From positions 1 to 40,710 of the IMG/VR virus record IMGVR_UViG_3300037475_000123: a stretch of DNA of 40,710 nucleotides, one strand, 5' to 3'. This stretch comes from a virus. Made by a program: the position numbers and the translations under genes. This document shows, one piece after another, positions 1 to 8,805 of this stretch (its first letter is position 1; each line of letters starts with the position of its first letter). A model generated the notes under the pieces. It saw only the letters and a program-made list of their open reading frames with translations. It did no database searches and had not been told where the DNA came from.

Positions 1-127
1 ATAAAAATGGTAACCCAAGACTTTTATTCACAAACAACGTCGGACAAATAGGCTATTATGCACCACATCTTGCTAACTCTGTTGGGAATTATGTGTCATA
101 TCCCATTGTTGCTGCCCCAGATTTTCA
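1..127. repeat. Terminal overlap, left copy
   Basis: These 127 bases are identical to the last 127 bases of the window (40584-40710). The reading frame of the tail-hub gene continues unbroken through the join. An exact repeat of 127 bases is what a k-mer assembler leaves on a circular contig, so I read it as proof of circularity (circularly permuted or circular DNA), not as a biological terminal repeat. Confidence 0.95.
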
Positions 128-1841
128 AATGGTCACAGATGCTGGTGTTACAATTGCGACTATCACTTGCTTACTTCTTTTCGAAGTTAAAGACAGACTT
201 ATCATGTTGCGCACTACAGAAAACGGAATCATCAGACCTCAAAGAATTCGAATCAGCGGAACGGGAGTTAATAGCGACAACTTTCTTACGAGTGCCACCG
301 GAGCCGGTTTCATTGACATACCAGATGGCACGTGGATACAAGGAGCGGCTTTCAATAGAGATGATCTTATTATCTATACCGAATCTAGCACATGGACACT
401 CAAATATACTGGGAACGACACAACTCCATTCACCCTCGATAAAATTGACCCGTCTAGAGGTTCAGACGCCCCGTTTAGCGCATTCACATATCTAAACAAG
501 TCTTCTGTTGCTTCAAAGCGTGGGTTAACGATCACAGACGGTTACCAAGTTGCTAGAAAGGATATGCTCATACCGGACTTTGCTTATGACGAGATTGATC
601 AAGATCAATTTCATCTTTGTTTCTCTGGTGTAGTTGACGATGATAGAGATCATTATATGATCTATCCTCCAAGCGATCAAGTTGAAGGGGCAGAAGAATC
701 TAAGCGAATTCTAGTGACAAATTATGATGAAGAAAGTTACTCGATTTATCGAATACCTCTTTCTTGTATGGGAACACATGTTTCCGGTTTTGATGTTACA
801 TGGGCTGATTTGCTTAAGTATAAGAACTGGAATGAGTTTGGAAATGCTTATGGAAACTGGAACTCATTCTCATATTCTAAAGGAGCTCCTTTTTCTCTAG
901 GAGGTGGACATCATGGTGAGATATGGCAGCTAGCAAAAACAGAATCAGAAGACAATCCTGTTAAGATACGTAACATTACTATTCCAAGCCCCGGGGTATT
1001 AGAAGTAACGACAGACTGGAATAATTATGTAGACGCAACTGGCTTTGAAGCAGCAGCAGACGCAATATTTCTTACTGGAATTCTTGGAATGGTGCAAGCC
1101 AATAACAAGCAGTTTAGTATTACCTCTATTATCAGCAATAATGTTTTTAGACTACAAACTGATACAACAGGGTTTTCTACTTATACAGGCGGAGGAGAAG
1201 CGGTAAGAGTCATACCTTTCTCATCTCTCTTTAAGAAATTTAACCCGTACGTCAACACAGCAAATAAAGTTAGATGCGGTTGGATTTATCTATATGTTGA
1301 TAGTACAGATGTAAATTTAACAAGAAATATAAATATCCAATACATTTCTAAGACAATTTTAGAAGTTCCTCCAGATATTGCATTCCAGCCTTGTTATGTT
1401 ACAACGTTTATTAATCACGGCCTCACCACTGGAGATCAAGTCTTATTTCAAGCTGTTGCTGGAATGACAGAAATCAACGGATTGCAAGCTTTTGTAACCG
1501 TAACAACTCCAAATACTTTCTCAATTGACATAGATACATCGACATTTTCAACATACACTTCTGGCGGTTTTTTTGAAGTCCCTGACTTTGCAAAGCTTAA
1601 TATCGAAATCATAACCAACGACACAGTTCATAAAACAAGAATTAATAATCCAAGTCCAGAGCCATACCAAGTAAACGCAACTAATATGGTATTAGAAGAT
1701 GGGTCTAAGAAATGGTACAAAGCCTACATTAATCAAACCGGGAAATTCATTCAGTTTAGATTAACGAACACTCAGGCTGGCGCGAAGATAAATATACAAG
1801 CAACAATGATCGGTATGATGCCTTCGGGGAGATTAATGTAA
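1..1841 (+). CDS. Tail hub protein with FCCH-like domains, 3' part (starts at 39683)
   Basis: This is the downstream part of a 913-codon gene that starts at 39683 and crosses the circle join. The frame enters at base 3; the ATG at 93 is internal (residue 332). Residues about 340-600 alternate short beta strands with aromatic motifs such as LLLFEVKDRLIML, reminiscent of the propeller of P22 gp10-type tail stabilisation proteins. That family assignment rests mainly on position just after the gp4-like adaptor. Two copies of an E1-FCCH-like beta module follow, at residues about 631-703 and 764-823 (pattern VTT..NHGLTTGDQV...GM..INGLQ.FVT......F). The C-terminus ends in a beta-rich domain. The stop overlaps the next ATG by one base, so the pair is translationally coupled. 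The virion role is well supported; the exact subunit is inferred. Confidence 0.85.
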   Translation, partial: KNGNPRLLFTNNVGQIGYYAPHLANSVGNYVSYPIVAAPDFQMVTDAGVTIATITCLLLFEVKDRLIMLRTTENGIIRPQRIRISGTGVNSDNFLTSATGAGFIDIPDGTWIQGAAFNRDDLIIYTESSTWTLKYTGNDTTPFTLDKIDPSRGSDAPFSAFTYLNKSSVASKRGLTITDGYQVARKDMLIPDFAYDEIDQDQFHLCFSGVVDDDRDHYMIYPPSDQVEGAEESKRILVTNYDEESYSIYRIPLSCMGTHVSGFDVTWADLLKYKNWNEFGNAYGNWNSFSYSKGAPFSLGGGHHGEIWQLAKTESEDNPVKIRNITIPSPGVLEVTTDWNNYVDATGFEAAADAIFLTGILGMVQANNKQFSITSIISNNVFRLQTDTTGFSTYTGGGEAVRVIPFSSLFKKFNPYVNTANKVRCGWIYLYVDSTDVNLTRNINIQYISKTILEVPPDIAFQPCYVTTFINHGLTTGDQVLFQAVAGMTEINGLQAFVTVTTPNTFSIDIDTSTFSTYTSGGFFEVPDFAKLNIEIITNDTVHKTRINNPSPEPYQVNATNMVLEDGSKKWYKAYINQTGKFIQFRLTNTQAGAKINIQATMIGMMPSGRLM

Positions 1842-2134
1842 TGCCAACTCTAGAGAACAATTACAATTGGGGCTCCAATCTACAGAATGAAAATCCAGAG
1901 CTCACCAAGCAGTTGGCGCAATCTTACAGCAAAACAGCCTTGGCAGTTAATACTAAAGCTTCTAAGTACGCAACTAACGGAACTCAGAAGCCAAACGTTA
2001 ACCCTCCAGCATCTGGAGAATTTAATAAAAACTTTGAAATTGGCGACATCTACGTGCGTACGGATACGAATTCTGCTTGGATAATGACTAGCAGAACGAA
2101 CGCAACAGATGCAGTTTGGACAATTATAACTTAG
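1841..2134 (+). CDS. Small virion-region protein, 97 aa
   Basis: I do not recognise this family. The protein is 97 residues, polar, with an N-terminal half rich in Asn, Gln and Lys and a C-terminal half with a short beta pattern ending in WIMTSRTNATDAVWTIIT. Its ATG overlaps the tail-hub stop codon by one base, and the ejection-protein-like genes follow directly. That position is where P22-like phages place small tail-assembly or ejection genes, so a structural or assembly role is inferred from context only. Confidence 0.75.
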   Translation: MPTLENNYNWGSNLQNENPELTKQLAQSYSKTALAVNTKASKYATNGTQKPNVNPPASGEFNKNFEIGDIYVRTDTNSAWIMTSRTNATDAVWTIIT

Positions 2135-2143
2135 AGGTGGACT

Positions 2144-2794
2144 ATGGCATTAGATTGGGGATCAGGAGCAAGTGGAGCAGCAAGTGGAGCGGCAATGGGT
2201 TCTGCTGTTATGCCGGGTTGGGGAACAGCAGCCGGAGCAGTTGCTGGTGGTGTAATGGGATTGTTTGGTGGTGGTGGAAGGAAGAAGAAGAAGAAAGCCA
2301 AGCTTATAAGCACATTAGACCCAACACAGCAAGGTATTTACCAACAATACGCTGATGCTTTGAATGGTAAGGGGCAGTTCGCTGACTTGTATAACTGGGA
2401 CTCTCAAGGAGCAAATAAGAACTTTGATGCCAATGTCTCTAGACCTGCTTATCGTAATTTCAACGAGAACATCATTCCTGGCATCACAGGACAGTTTAGA
2501 CAAGGCAATGTACAAAATAGCTCGTACACAGGCGAAGCTCTTGGAAGGGCCGGCAGAAACGTTCAGGAGAGCTTAGATGCACAGCGGTCTAATATGCAAT
2601 TCCAAGGCCAGCAAAGCGCTAATCAAAACAAAATGAGTGGAATGAATAACATTCTTAATATGCAAACTCAAGCTTATACACAGCCGGGAGCGCGTGAACC
2701 AAATAGTGTTGATCAAATCTTGAACTCTGTTTCGGGTGTCGGAGGCCAATACGTGGCGGATTATTTCAAATATAAGCCAGCAACAGCCGCTTAA
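2144..2794 (+). CDS. Probable internal virion (ejection) protein with Gly/Ala-rich N-terminus
   Basis: This 216-residue protein opens with about 45 residues rich in Gly, Ala and Ser (glycine-zipper-like, potentially membrane-inserting), then a run of basic residues (RKKKKKAK), then a Gln/Asn-rich, mostly helical remainder. A small amphipathic leader plus a polar helical body, encoded between the tail hub and two larger helical proteins, is the arrangement of podovirus ejection proteins such as P22 gp7. No sequence identity to P22 is claimed. An AGGTGG-like Shine-Dalgarno precedes the ATG. Confidence 0.75.
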   Translation: MALDWGSGASGAASGAAMGSAVMPGWGTAAGAVAGGVMGLFGGGGRKKKKKAKLISTLDPTQQGIYQQYADALNGKGQFADLYNWDSQGANKNFDANVSRPAYRNFNENIIPGITGQFRQGNVQNSSYTGEALGRAGRNVQESLDAQRSNMQFQGQQSANQNKMSGMNNILNMQTQAYTQPGAREPNSVDQILNSVSGVGGQYVADYFKYKPATAA

Positions 2795-2805
2795 AAGGAG
2801 TCAAT

Positions 2806-4026
2806 ATGCCAGCAGCACAAGTAATTAATCTAAACGGGCCGAGAGATGAGCTAACAGCTTTACAAAGAACGGCTGAGAGCTTTAGCCAGCGTTTTATGGA
2901 GAATAGAGATAAGCAGCAGGAAAGCGATGCTCTAAAAGCGATCTATGGGAAGTATCAAGATGATGCGCAAATGATTCAGAAAAGAGCACAAGATATTAAT
3001 GCTGATCCAAATATATCGCCTACCATGAAAGTACAGTCTGTGAATCAGATGGTACAACTTGACAAACAGAACCAAGAGCTCCAAAAGCAACTTAGAGATC
3101 AAATAGGGAAAAAAGCTCTCATCGCTGGGATTGAAAAAGAACGAGGGTTTGAGCCAGGTTCATTGGCTCATTTTGAAAGCGACCCTAAGATGGCCGAATT
3201 AGCCACAAGACCTGTTAGAGAACCAAGAAAAACCCAAGCTAGCCAACCAATAGACCCAGAACAGCAAAGGCTTATGAAAGAAGTGGAATCCACGGAAGAA
3301 TACCAGAAAGCTCCATTGCCTAGAAAACATCAGATGATGAGAGAAAATAATGTCTCTAAAGAAAATGCTGATGCTGCAATAAAATATTATGCTGAAGATG
3401 AAAAGTTAAACTTTAAACAGCAGAAAAACGATCAGGAATTTAAACATAAGATTCATAAAGATTCTGAAGAATATGATGATAAAGTATTAAAAGCCTACGA
3501 GTCTGCTAAACACCAATTAACTGCAATTAAAGACGTTTCTCAATCAATTGAAAACGCTGACCCAACGTCGTTTGCAAATATTTTTAGAACTATCGGTGGT
3601 CAAGCTGGTAAAGCTTTATCTAACGCTCTTTTATCAAAAGACGAAGCTACAATCCAAGCCTCTATCCCAGCATTCCTTGAGGGAAGAAAAGAATTGTTTG
3701 GAGTTAGATTGTCCGATGCTGACTTAGCTTTGTTGTCTGATAAGCTCCCTGACATGGGTAAATCAAAAGAAGCTAACAAAGCAATCTTGAAAATAATGGA
3801 AAAGTATTCTAAAGCCTCTGTCCTTAAATACCAAGTTGCTAAAGAGATAAAAAAAGAAAATAACGGGTTTAGACGTATCAATTACAAAGATGAAGTAGAA
3901 GAAAGGTTTGCTGAAAAGATGGAGCCCGTTCAAGTAATTAACCCAAAAAATGGAAAAAAAATAACCATCCCTGCTTATGAATTGGAAGCCGCATTAAAAG
4001 CGGAAGCGAGGCTGGTAAATGAATAG
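2806..4026 (+). CDS. Coiled-coil internal virion protein, 406 aa
   Basis: Almost entirely charged and helical, with many Gln, Lys and Glu residues (for example residues 20-110 and 190-240) and no membrane segment or enzymatic motif that I can see. It has a good Shine-Dalgarno (AAAGGAG) before the ATG. The gene overlaps the next one by 8 bp. By position it is the second of three presumed ejection proteins that would be stored in the capsid and released with the DNA. The function is inferred from synteny and composition, not from a recognised domain. Confidence 0.75.
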   Translation: MPAAQVINLNGPRDELTALQRTAESFSQRFMENRDKQQESDALKAIYGKYQDDAQMIQKRAQDINADPNISPTMKVQSVNQMVQLDKQNQELQKQLRDQIGKKALIAGIEKERGFEPGSLAHFESDPKMAELATRPVREPRKTQASQPIDPEQQRLMKEVESTEEYQKAPLPRKHQMMRENNVSKENADAAIKYYAEDEKLNFKQQKNDQEFKHKIHKDSEEYDDKVLKAYESAKHQLTAIKDVSQSIENADPTSFANIFRTIGGQAGKALSNALLSKDEATIQASIPAFLEGRKELFGVRLSDADLALLSDKLPDMGKSKEANKAILKIMEKYSKASVLKYQVAKEIKKENNGFRRINYKDEVEERFAEKMEPVQVINPKNGKKITIPAYELEAALKAEARLVNE

Positions 4027-5836
4027 CTTTAATTTTGATCTTTATGATGACGAAGAAGATTACACATACACTCCTGTTCAAAAACCCAAACAAGATTCAC
4101 AAGAAAAGAAGCCTGATTTCGATTTTGATCTTTATGATGATACGCCTGAGCCAAAAGAAGAAGTAAAAAAGAAAGAATATGGTTTTCTTGACACTGCTAA
4201 AGATGTGGCTAAACAGGGCACAAAGGGTGTTTTAATTGGTGCTCTGGGAACATATGGGGACTTAACAGAACTGGCCGGAATCAATAGAGAAAACCCAACA
4301 GATACAGCAAAGAACGCTAGAGATTTTGATACTTTAGATAAGCTTAATGATTCTGGAAAGAAAAGAGGCTTTTGGGAAACATATGCCCTAGTAAATGATT
4401 TAGCTGATGATTCCCCAACATCTTTAAGGCTTCCAACATCTAAGAATATTGAATCGCTAAACGATGCTATTGGAGGACCGGGAGAAGCTGAAACTCCTTC
4501 AGGCGAAGCGTCTGGAAGAGCAGGAAGAAATTTTGGCGCAGGCTTAGCGTTTGGTCAAGTTAATCCTGCAGCTGCTGTTGTTTCTGGAGGAGCTGGACAA
4601 ATAGTTAAAGAATTAGGTGGTGGTGAGTTAGCCCAAACAGCAGCTGAAATTTCAGCACTTTTATTAACTCCGGGACAAGGCGTTAAAAGCTTAGTTGGAT
4701 CAGCAAAAAAAGAAGTTCAAGAAAAAATCAATAAACTTCGAAAGCTAGGTTATACAGAAGAAGACATTACTTTGGCTATTAATAGCGCTAGTAAGGGCAG
4801 TAAGGGCGGCGTTAAGGCTAGAAAAAGCGCTAAGACGGAAAATGCCTTTGAAGAATTTGCTGAAAGATCAGATGATTTAGTTTCTAAAATTTTCTCTCAA
4901 GAAGTCCCGGGAATAGATAAAGGAACTAAATATGTCCATGAATTGGCCTCTGACGCGTACGGACAAGTAGCTAAACAGGGTTCTAATTTAATCATTAGAG
5001 ACTCTACTCCTTTTATTAATTCGGCAACAAATGTTGTTAAAGAGCTCAGAAAAAACCTTGGAAAAAATCCAGAAGCGGAAGGGTTTTTAAATCGCTTACA
5101 TGATGCTGTTATAGCTTCTACCAAAAAACCAAGCGCTGAGTCTTTTATGAATTTCTATAAAGAATTAAATTCTATGGGAAATTGGTTGGGTCGCTCTAGA
5201 AAAGATGCTTTGATTTCTCAAGTAAAAAATGGAATCAAGGAAACTTTCAGGTCTGAAGGTAAACAGGGAATAAAACTAGCAGAAGATTTTGAAAAGGTAA
5301 ATCTTGGAGTAAAAAAAGCCTTCCAAGCCGAAGAAGCTTTTAATCTTGTGCAAAAGACAGCAACTCAAGATGGGATCGATTATAAAAAGCTAAATAAACT
5401 ATTCGATAAGCCTGACAATATAAAGATTCTTGAAGACGCTTTAGGGAAAACTCAAACTCAAAATTTAAAATTAATTTCTAAAGTTGGAAGAGAAGTAAAA
5501 GATTTTGATAAAGCTTGGAAGGCAACTCATCTTCTGCAGGGCAATACTATTGTTGATATAGCAAGGGTTGGGGGAGCAAGTTATTATCTCTATAAAGGTG
5601 ATATGGATGGCTTATTGACTATTGCAGCAACTAAAAGCGCTGGGATAGGAGCTAAAAAAATTGCAGAAAAGTTTTTAACTGACCCTAAGTTTCAAAATCT
5701 GTGGATTAAAGGTCTTCACGCTTTAAAGAATAATTCTACAAAAAACTTTGGTGCCGCTGTTAACGATATGCAATCTTATTTTGATAAAGAGGGAATTGAT
5801 ATCCAGCTTAATCCAAAAAAAGATCAAGGAAAGTGA
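4019..5836 (+). CDS. Large presumed ejection protein, 605 aa, with repeated acidic N-terminal motif
   Basis: The first 50 residues are acidic and contain the motif FDLYDD twice. Residues about 55-230 include hydrophobic Gly/Ala-rich stretches (for example GVLIGALGTYGDLTELAG and a segment rich in Ala, Gly and Val) that could span or perturb membranes. The remainder is Lys-rich and helical. It is the last gene of the tail-hub/ejection cluster and the largest of the three, matching the place of P22 gp16 or gp20. I see no lysozyme-type catalytic signature. The ATG lies inside the end of the preceding gene, which implies coupled translation. Confidence 0.75.
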   Translation: MNSFNFDLYDDEEDYTYTPVQKPKQDSQEKKPDFDFDLYDDTPEPKEEVKKKEYGFLDTAKDVAKQGTKGVLIGALGTYGDLTELAGINRENPTDTAKNARDFDTLDKLNDSGKKRGFWETYALVNDLADDSPTSLRLPTSKNIESLNDAIGGPGEAETPSGEASGRAGRNFGAGLAFGQVNPAAAVVSGGAGQIVKELGGGELAQTAAEISALLLTPGQGVKSLVGSAKKEVQEKINKLRKLGYTEEDITLAINSASKGSKGGVKARKSAKTENAFEEFAERSDDLVSKIFSQEVPGIDKGTKYVHELASDAYGQVAKQGSNLIIRDSTPFINSATNVVKELRKNLGKNPEAEGFLNRLHDAVIASTKKPSAESFMNFYKELNSMGNWLGRSRKDALISQVKNGIKETFRSEGKQGIKLAEDFEKVNLGVKKAFQAEEAFNLVQKTATQDGIDYKKLNKLFDKPDNIKILEDALGKTQTQNLKLISKVGREVKDFDKAWKATHLLQGNTIVDIARVGGASYYLYKGDMDGLLTIAATKSAGIGAKKIAEKFLTDPKFQNLWIKGLHALKNNSTKNFGAAVNDMQSYFDKEGIDIQLNPKKDQGK

Positions 5837-6004
5837 GAACGACGAAAACTACTAGATATTCCATTAATCGGCTCCGAATAAATTGTTAAGCCTTACCATA
5901 CAGTAAGTCTTTGTTTCCTGTAAATAGAAAGCTTTTTTTAAAGACGAGAAAGTCTGCGTGTCTATAATGTAAAGAAATTATTTTAATCCAATATGGAGGT
6001 TATT
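5837..6004 (+). promoter_or_regulatory. Intergenic region with weak hairpin and a TATAAT promoter element
   Basis: This is 168 non-coding bases between the ejection and fibre genes. CTTAC at 5892-5896 can pair with GTAAG at 5903-5907 (a weak hairpin followed by T-rich DNA). A perfect TATAAT lies at 5963-5968 without a good -35 match. A strong GGAGG (5995-5999) precedes the next ATG at 6005. The region probably separates late operons and allows independent fibre expression. Confidence 0.45.
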
Positions 6005-6544
6005 ATGGCTAATTCAAATATTGCTAGCCCTACAGCATACACAGGTCAACCAGGTACAAAGTATCGTCAAGGCGCTGTTCGTCTTGCTACAGATGCAGAA
6101 GTTACTGCTGGAACATCAAAAAACACTGCTGTTACACCATTTCAAATGAAAACTGTGACAACAGGGGCTATTTCTGCAACATCATTAACTGCTACTGCTG
6201 GGAATATTACAGCAACTAATGGAAATCTTGTTTTTGGGACAGCTGGCAATAAGACCATGTACACAAGCGTTGCTTCTACAACAACTGCTGGAGCTAACTC
6301 CGCTGGCAAAGTCACTCTAGCTGGTGGTACTGCAACAGTCTCAACAACTGCCGTTACAGCTAGTTCAATCATTAGAATATACCGTCAAGGTGTTGGATCA
6401 ACTGGAGCTGCAGCTCTTGGACAATTAAGTATTGGAACTATTGTTGCTGGAACTTCATTTGTTATTAATGCTTGGTCAGCAGCAAGTGCAACAGCTCTTG
6501 CAACAACAGACGTAAGTAGCATTGGCTGGGAAATCGTAAACTAA
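6005..6544 (+). CDS. Thr/Ala-rich beta-structured virion appendage protein
   Basis: This 179-residue protein has an unusual composition: long runs of alternating Thr, Ala, Gly, Val and Ser with hardly any charge after residue 45, typical of beta-rich phage fibre or capsid-decoration proteins. A start at 6005 is chosen because GGAGG sits 5 bases upstream; an in-frame ATG at 5993 lies inside that ribosome site. It is the first gene of the appendage cluster, followed by four more rightward genes. No named family is recognised. Confidence 0.75.
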   Translation: MANSNIASPTAYTGQPGTKYRQGAVRLATDAEVTAGTSKNTAVTPFQMKTVTTGAISATSLTATAGNITATNGNLVFGTAGNKTMYTSVASTTTAGANSAGKVTLAGGTATVSTTAVTASSIIRIYRQGVGSTGAAALGQLSIGTIVAGTSFVINAWSAASATALATTDVSSIGWEIVN

Positions 6545-6552
6545 GGGGCTAT

Positions 6553-6894
6553 ATGTCAGTTAAAAGAGTTTATTTCGACACACTCCGAAGCTTAGCCTTC
6601 GGTGGTATCTCAGGTGCATATGCAGCTATTGGTTCAGCTTTAACTGTCAAACCAAGAATTATGTGCATTACAAACGACACTGATGCAGCAATGATTATCA
6701 GTGATGATAACAGTGTTTCTGCTGGAAAGCTGTATCTACCTAGGGGCGCTTTTAAGTTGTTTGATTTAACAGCTAACATGAACCCTGAGAAAGACGACAG
6801 CTTTGTTGTCGCTGAAGGAACCATTCTTTATGTTAAACAAGTTACTGCCCCGGGTAGTGGTGGTGTTTACGTCGAGTATATCTATGGCGATTAA
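6553..6894 (+). CDS. Small beta-rich virion protein, 113 aa
   Basis: This compact beta-type protein has motifs such as MCITNDTDAAMIISDDN and KLYLPRGAFKLFDL, which read like a small jelly-roll or head-decoration domain; no family is certain. It sits between two appendage genes with an 8-base gap upstream and an 11-base overlap with the next gene. A structural role is inferred from context. Confidence 0.75.
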   Translation: MSVKRVYFDTLRSLAFGGISGAYAAIGSALTVKPRIMCITNDTDAAMIISDDNSVSAGKLYLPRGAFKLFDLTANMNPEKDDSFVVAEGTILYVKQVTAPGSGGVYVEYIYGD

Positions 6895-7546
6895 GGGCAT
6901 GAAGAAAGAAGATTATAAGTCCGCTCAAGAGAAGATTAATGAGAACAATTCTAATAATAATGCAAATTTTAGAATTATTGCCTTAGAAGACTCATTAAAA
7001 TCTGCTTTTGAGCGGATCAATTCATTAGAAGAAAAACAAGGCGAGTTAAAGATGGAGCATCATTTAGAAATTACTAAAGTCATGGATGATTGTAAAGAAA
7101 GCTTAAAAGGTTTTGGAAAAACAATTGATGACTTACAGATTAAAATGAATAGCCTCGTAAACAATATGGCTTGTGTGGAAAGCGATTTAAGAGAGTTTGC
7201 GTTATCACAAGATGTAAATAAACTATTTTTATCCTTAGAGTTAAAAGTTGACGGTCTATCAAACGATCATAATAACTCGTTGGCTGATTTAAGAAATGAA
7301 CTGGGCAGGCATAACTCTTGTTGCCAAGTCTTAATTCAACAGTTTAAAGACGATGTTCTTTCTATTCCTTCAGAGATTCCAGAGCTTAAAAATCTAATAG
7401 ATAAGAAATTAGAACTTGTTGAGTTGAATGGTCAAAACTCCATTCTTCGCTCAACCAATAATGAAAGGCATATTCATCTTTTAGAGAAAAAGATTGAAAA
7501 CCTTTATCAGTTAATAAAAAAATTTGACCTAGATAACCAAGGGTAA
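6884..7546 (+). CDS. Coiled-coil protein in fibre cluster, 220 aa
   Basis: Highly charged and heptad-like through most of its length (repeated Leu/Ile spaced with Glu, Lys and Asn), so a long trimeric or dimeric coiled coil is likely. It could be a fibre shaft, chaperone or head protein. The ATG at 6884 overlaps the preceding gene by 11 bases; a later ATG at 6899 is an alternative start. No transmembrane segment or enzymatic motif is visible. It ends 3 bases before the next fibre gene. Confidence 0.75.
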   Translation: MAIKGMKKEDYKSAQEKINENNSNNNANFRIIALEDSLKSAFERINSLEEKQGELKMEHHLEITKVMDDCKESLKGFGKTIDDLQIKMNSLVNNMACVESDLREFALSQDVNKLFLSLELKVDGLSNDHNNSLADLRNELGRHNSCCQVLIQQFKDDVLSIPSEIPELKNLIDKKLELVELNGQNSILRSTNNERHIHLLEKKIENLYQLIKKFDLDNQG

Positions 7547-7549
7547 CCC

Positions 7550-8779
7550 ATGAGCCAGGCTGGAATAGCAGATCTAATTAGTAATAATCCCTCTATCCCC
7601 ACTCAATTTGATGCGGATACCAGCTTTGCTATTCCAATAGCGAATAATCTGGACATAAAGGGGACGGCAGCCCAAGGGATCTCTACTGTAGGAGATGGAT
7701 TAAATAAAATAACCATTACTGCGGCTAATGCAACGACTGCCTCCAAAGGAGTTGCTCAATTTGACCCAGCAGGATTTTCTGTTACAGCCGGCGTTGTTAG
7801 CCTTATTGGTGGAGGCGGCACTGTAACAAGCGTCTCTGGTACAGCAAATAGAATTACATCGACTGGCGGTGCAACACCAGTAATAGACATCTCGGCTTCG
7901 TATGTAGGGCAATCCTCTATCACAACTTTAGGGACTATCACAACGGGCGTTTGGTCTGGCACTATAGTAACTGTTGCAAAAGGCGGAACTGGGGTTGGAA
8001 CTTTAACAGGTGTATTAACAGGAAACGGCACAGGAAACGTTACAGCTAACGCAGTAACGCAATACGGTGTAGTTATTGGTGGAGCCTCAAACGCGGTTGC
8101 TTCAACTGCCGTGGGTAGTGCTGGTCAAATTCTTCGCTCTGGTGGAGCTGGAGTTAACCCATCTTATTCTGTTCCGACATTTCCAGTAACCGCAAGTGCA
8201 GCATCTAGAAAGATGATAGTTTCCGATGGTACAAATTGGGTTGCTAGCACTGAAACGTATGCAGTTCCGGGGACAAGTGGAAACGTTTTAACTAGTGATG
8301 GCACTAATTGGACTAGTGCTAGTGTGGCATTACCTGGTCAGCTAAATGTTGCGGCTGTTACATTAACATCTGCACAAATAAAAACTATTCATGGGACACC
8401 TTATGTGCTTGTTGCAGCCCCTGGAGTTGGAAAAACAATAATTGTAGTAAGTGCTTGGGCTAACTTTGTGTACGGAGGAAGTAACGTATTCTCGGTTGGA
8501 GGTAGTCAAAGTATAAGTTTATATTATGGCACATCAGGAACGGCAGCATCTCTAGCCACAGCATCTTCACTTGGGCCCAATACTCTTATAGGTAGCTCTG
8601 CCACAGTTATTATGGCTCAAAGCCCTTTAATAAGTGCTGCAACAACAGGAACAACAAGAACAGTATTACAAAACACAGCTTTGAATGTTTATAATCCAGT
8701 GGTTACAGAAATAGCAGGAAATGCAGCAAATGACAATACAATGACTTTTACTGTTTTGTACTACATAGCAACTTTATAA
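7550..8779 (+). CDS. Tail fibre protein with beta-repeat shaft, 409 aa
   Basis: A fibre-like protein with low charge and many Gly, Thr, Ser and Val residues. The middle contains the motif series GTVTSVSGT, TLGTITTGVWSGT, VAKGGTGVGTLTGVLTGNGTG and later AVPGTSGNVLTSDGTNWTSA, patterns widely seen in phage and viral trimeric fibres. The last 150 residues look like a separate globular beta domain, presumably the receptor-binding head. It is co-oriented with a second fibre gene, so the phage appears to carry two alternative or complementary fibres. Confidence 0.85.
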   Translation: MSQAGIADLISNNPSIPTQFDADTSFAIPIANNLDIKGTAAQGISTVGDGLNKITITAANATTASKGVAQFDPAGFSVTAGVVSLIGGGGTVTSVSGTANRITSTGGATPVIDISASYVGQSSITTLGTITTGVWSGTIVTVAKGGTGVGTLTGVLTGNGTGNVTANAVTQYGVVIGGASNAVASTAVGSAGQILRSGGAGVNPSYSVPTFPVTASAASRKMIVSDGTNWVASTETYAVPGTSGNVLTSDGTNWTSASVALPGQLNVAAVTLTSAQIKTIHGTPYVLVAAPGVGKTIIVVSAWANFVYGGSNVFSVGGSQSISLYYGTSGTAASLATASSLGPNTLIGSSATVIMAQSPLISAATTGTTRTVLQNTALNVYNPVVTEIAGNAANDNTMTFTVLYYIATL

Positions 8780-8805
8780 TATTTTTACATAGATAGGTTA
8801 TTAAA

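Noticed and set aside
58-495. 145-codon frame near the window start
   Set aside because: Overlaps the tail-hub gene in another frame, without ribosome site or protein-like composition.
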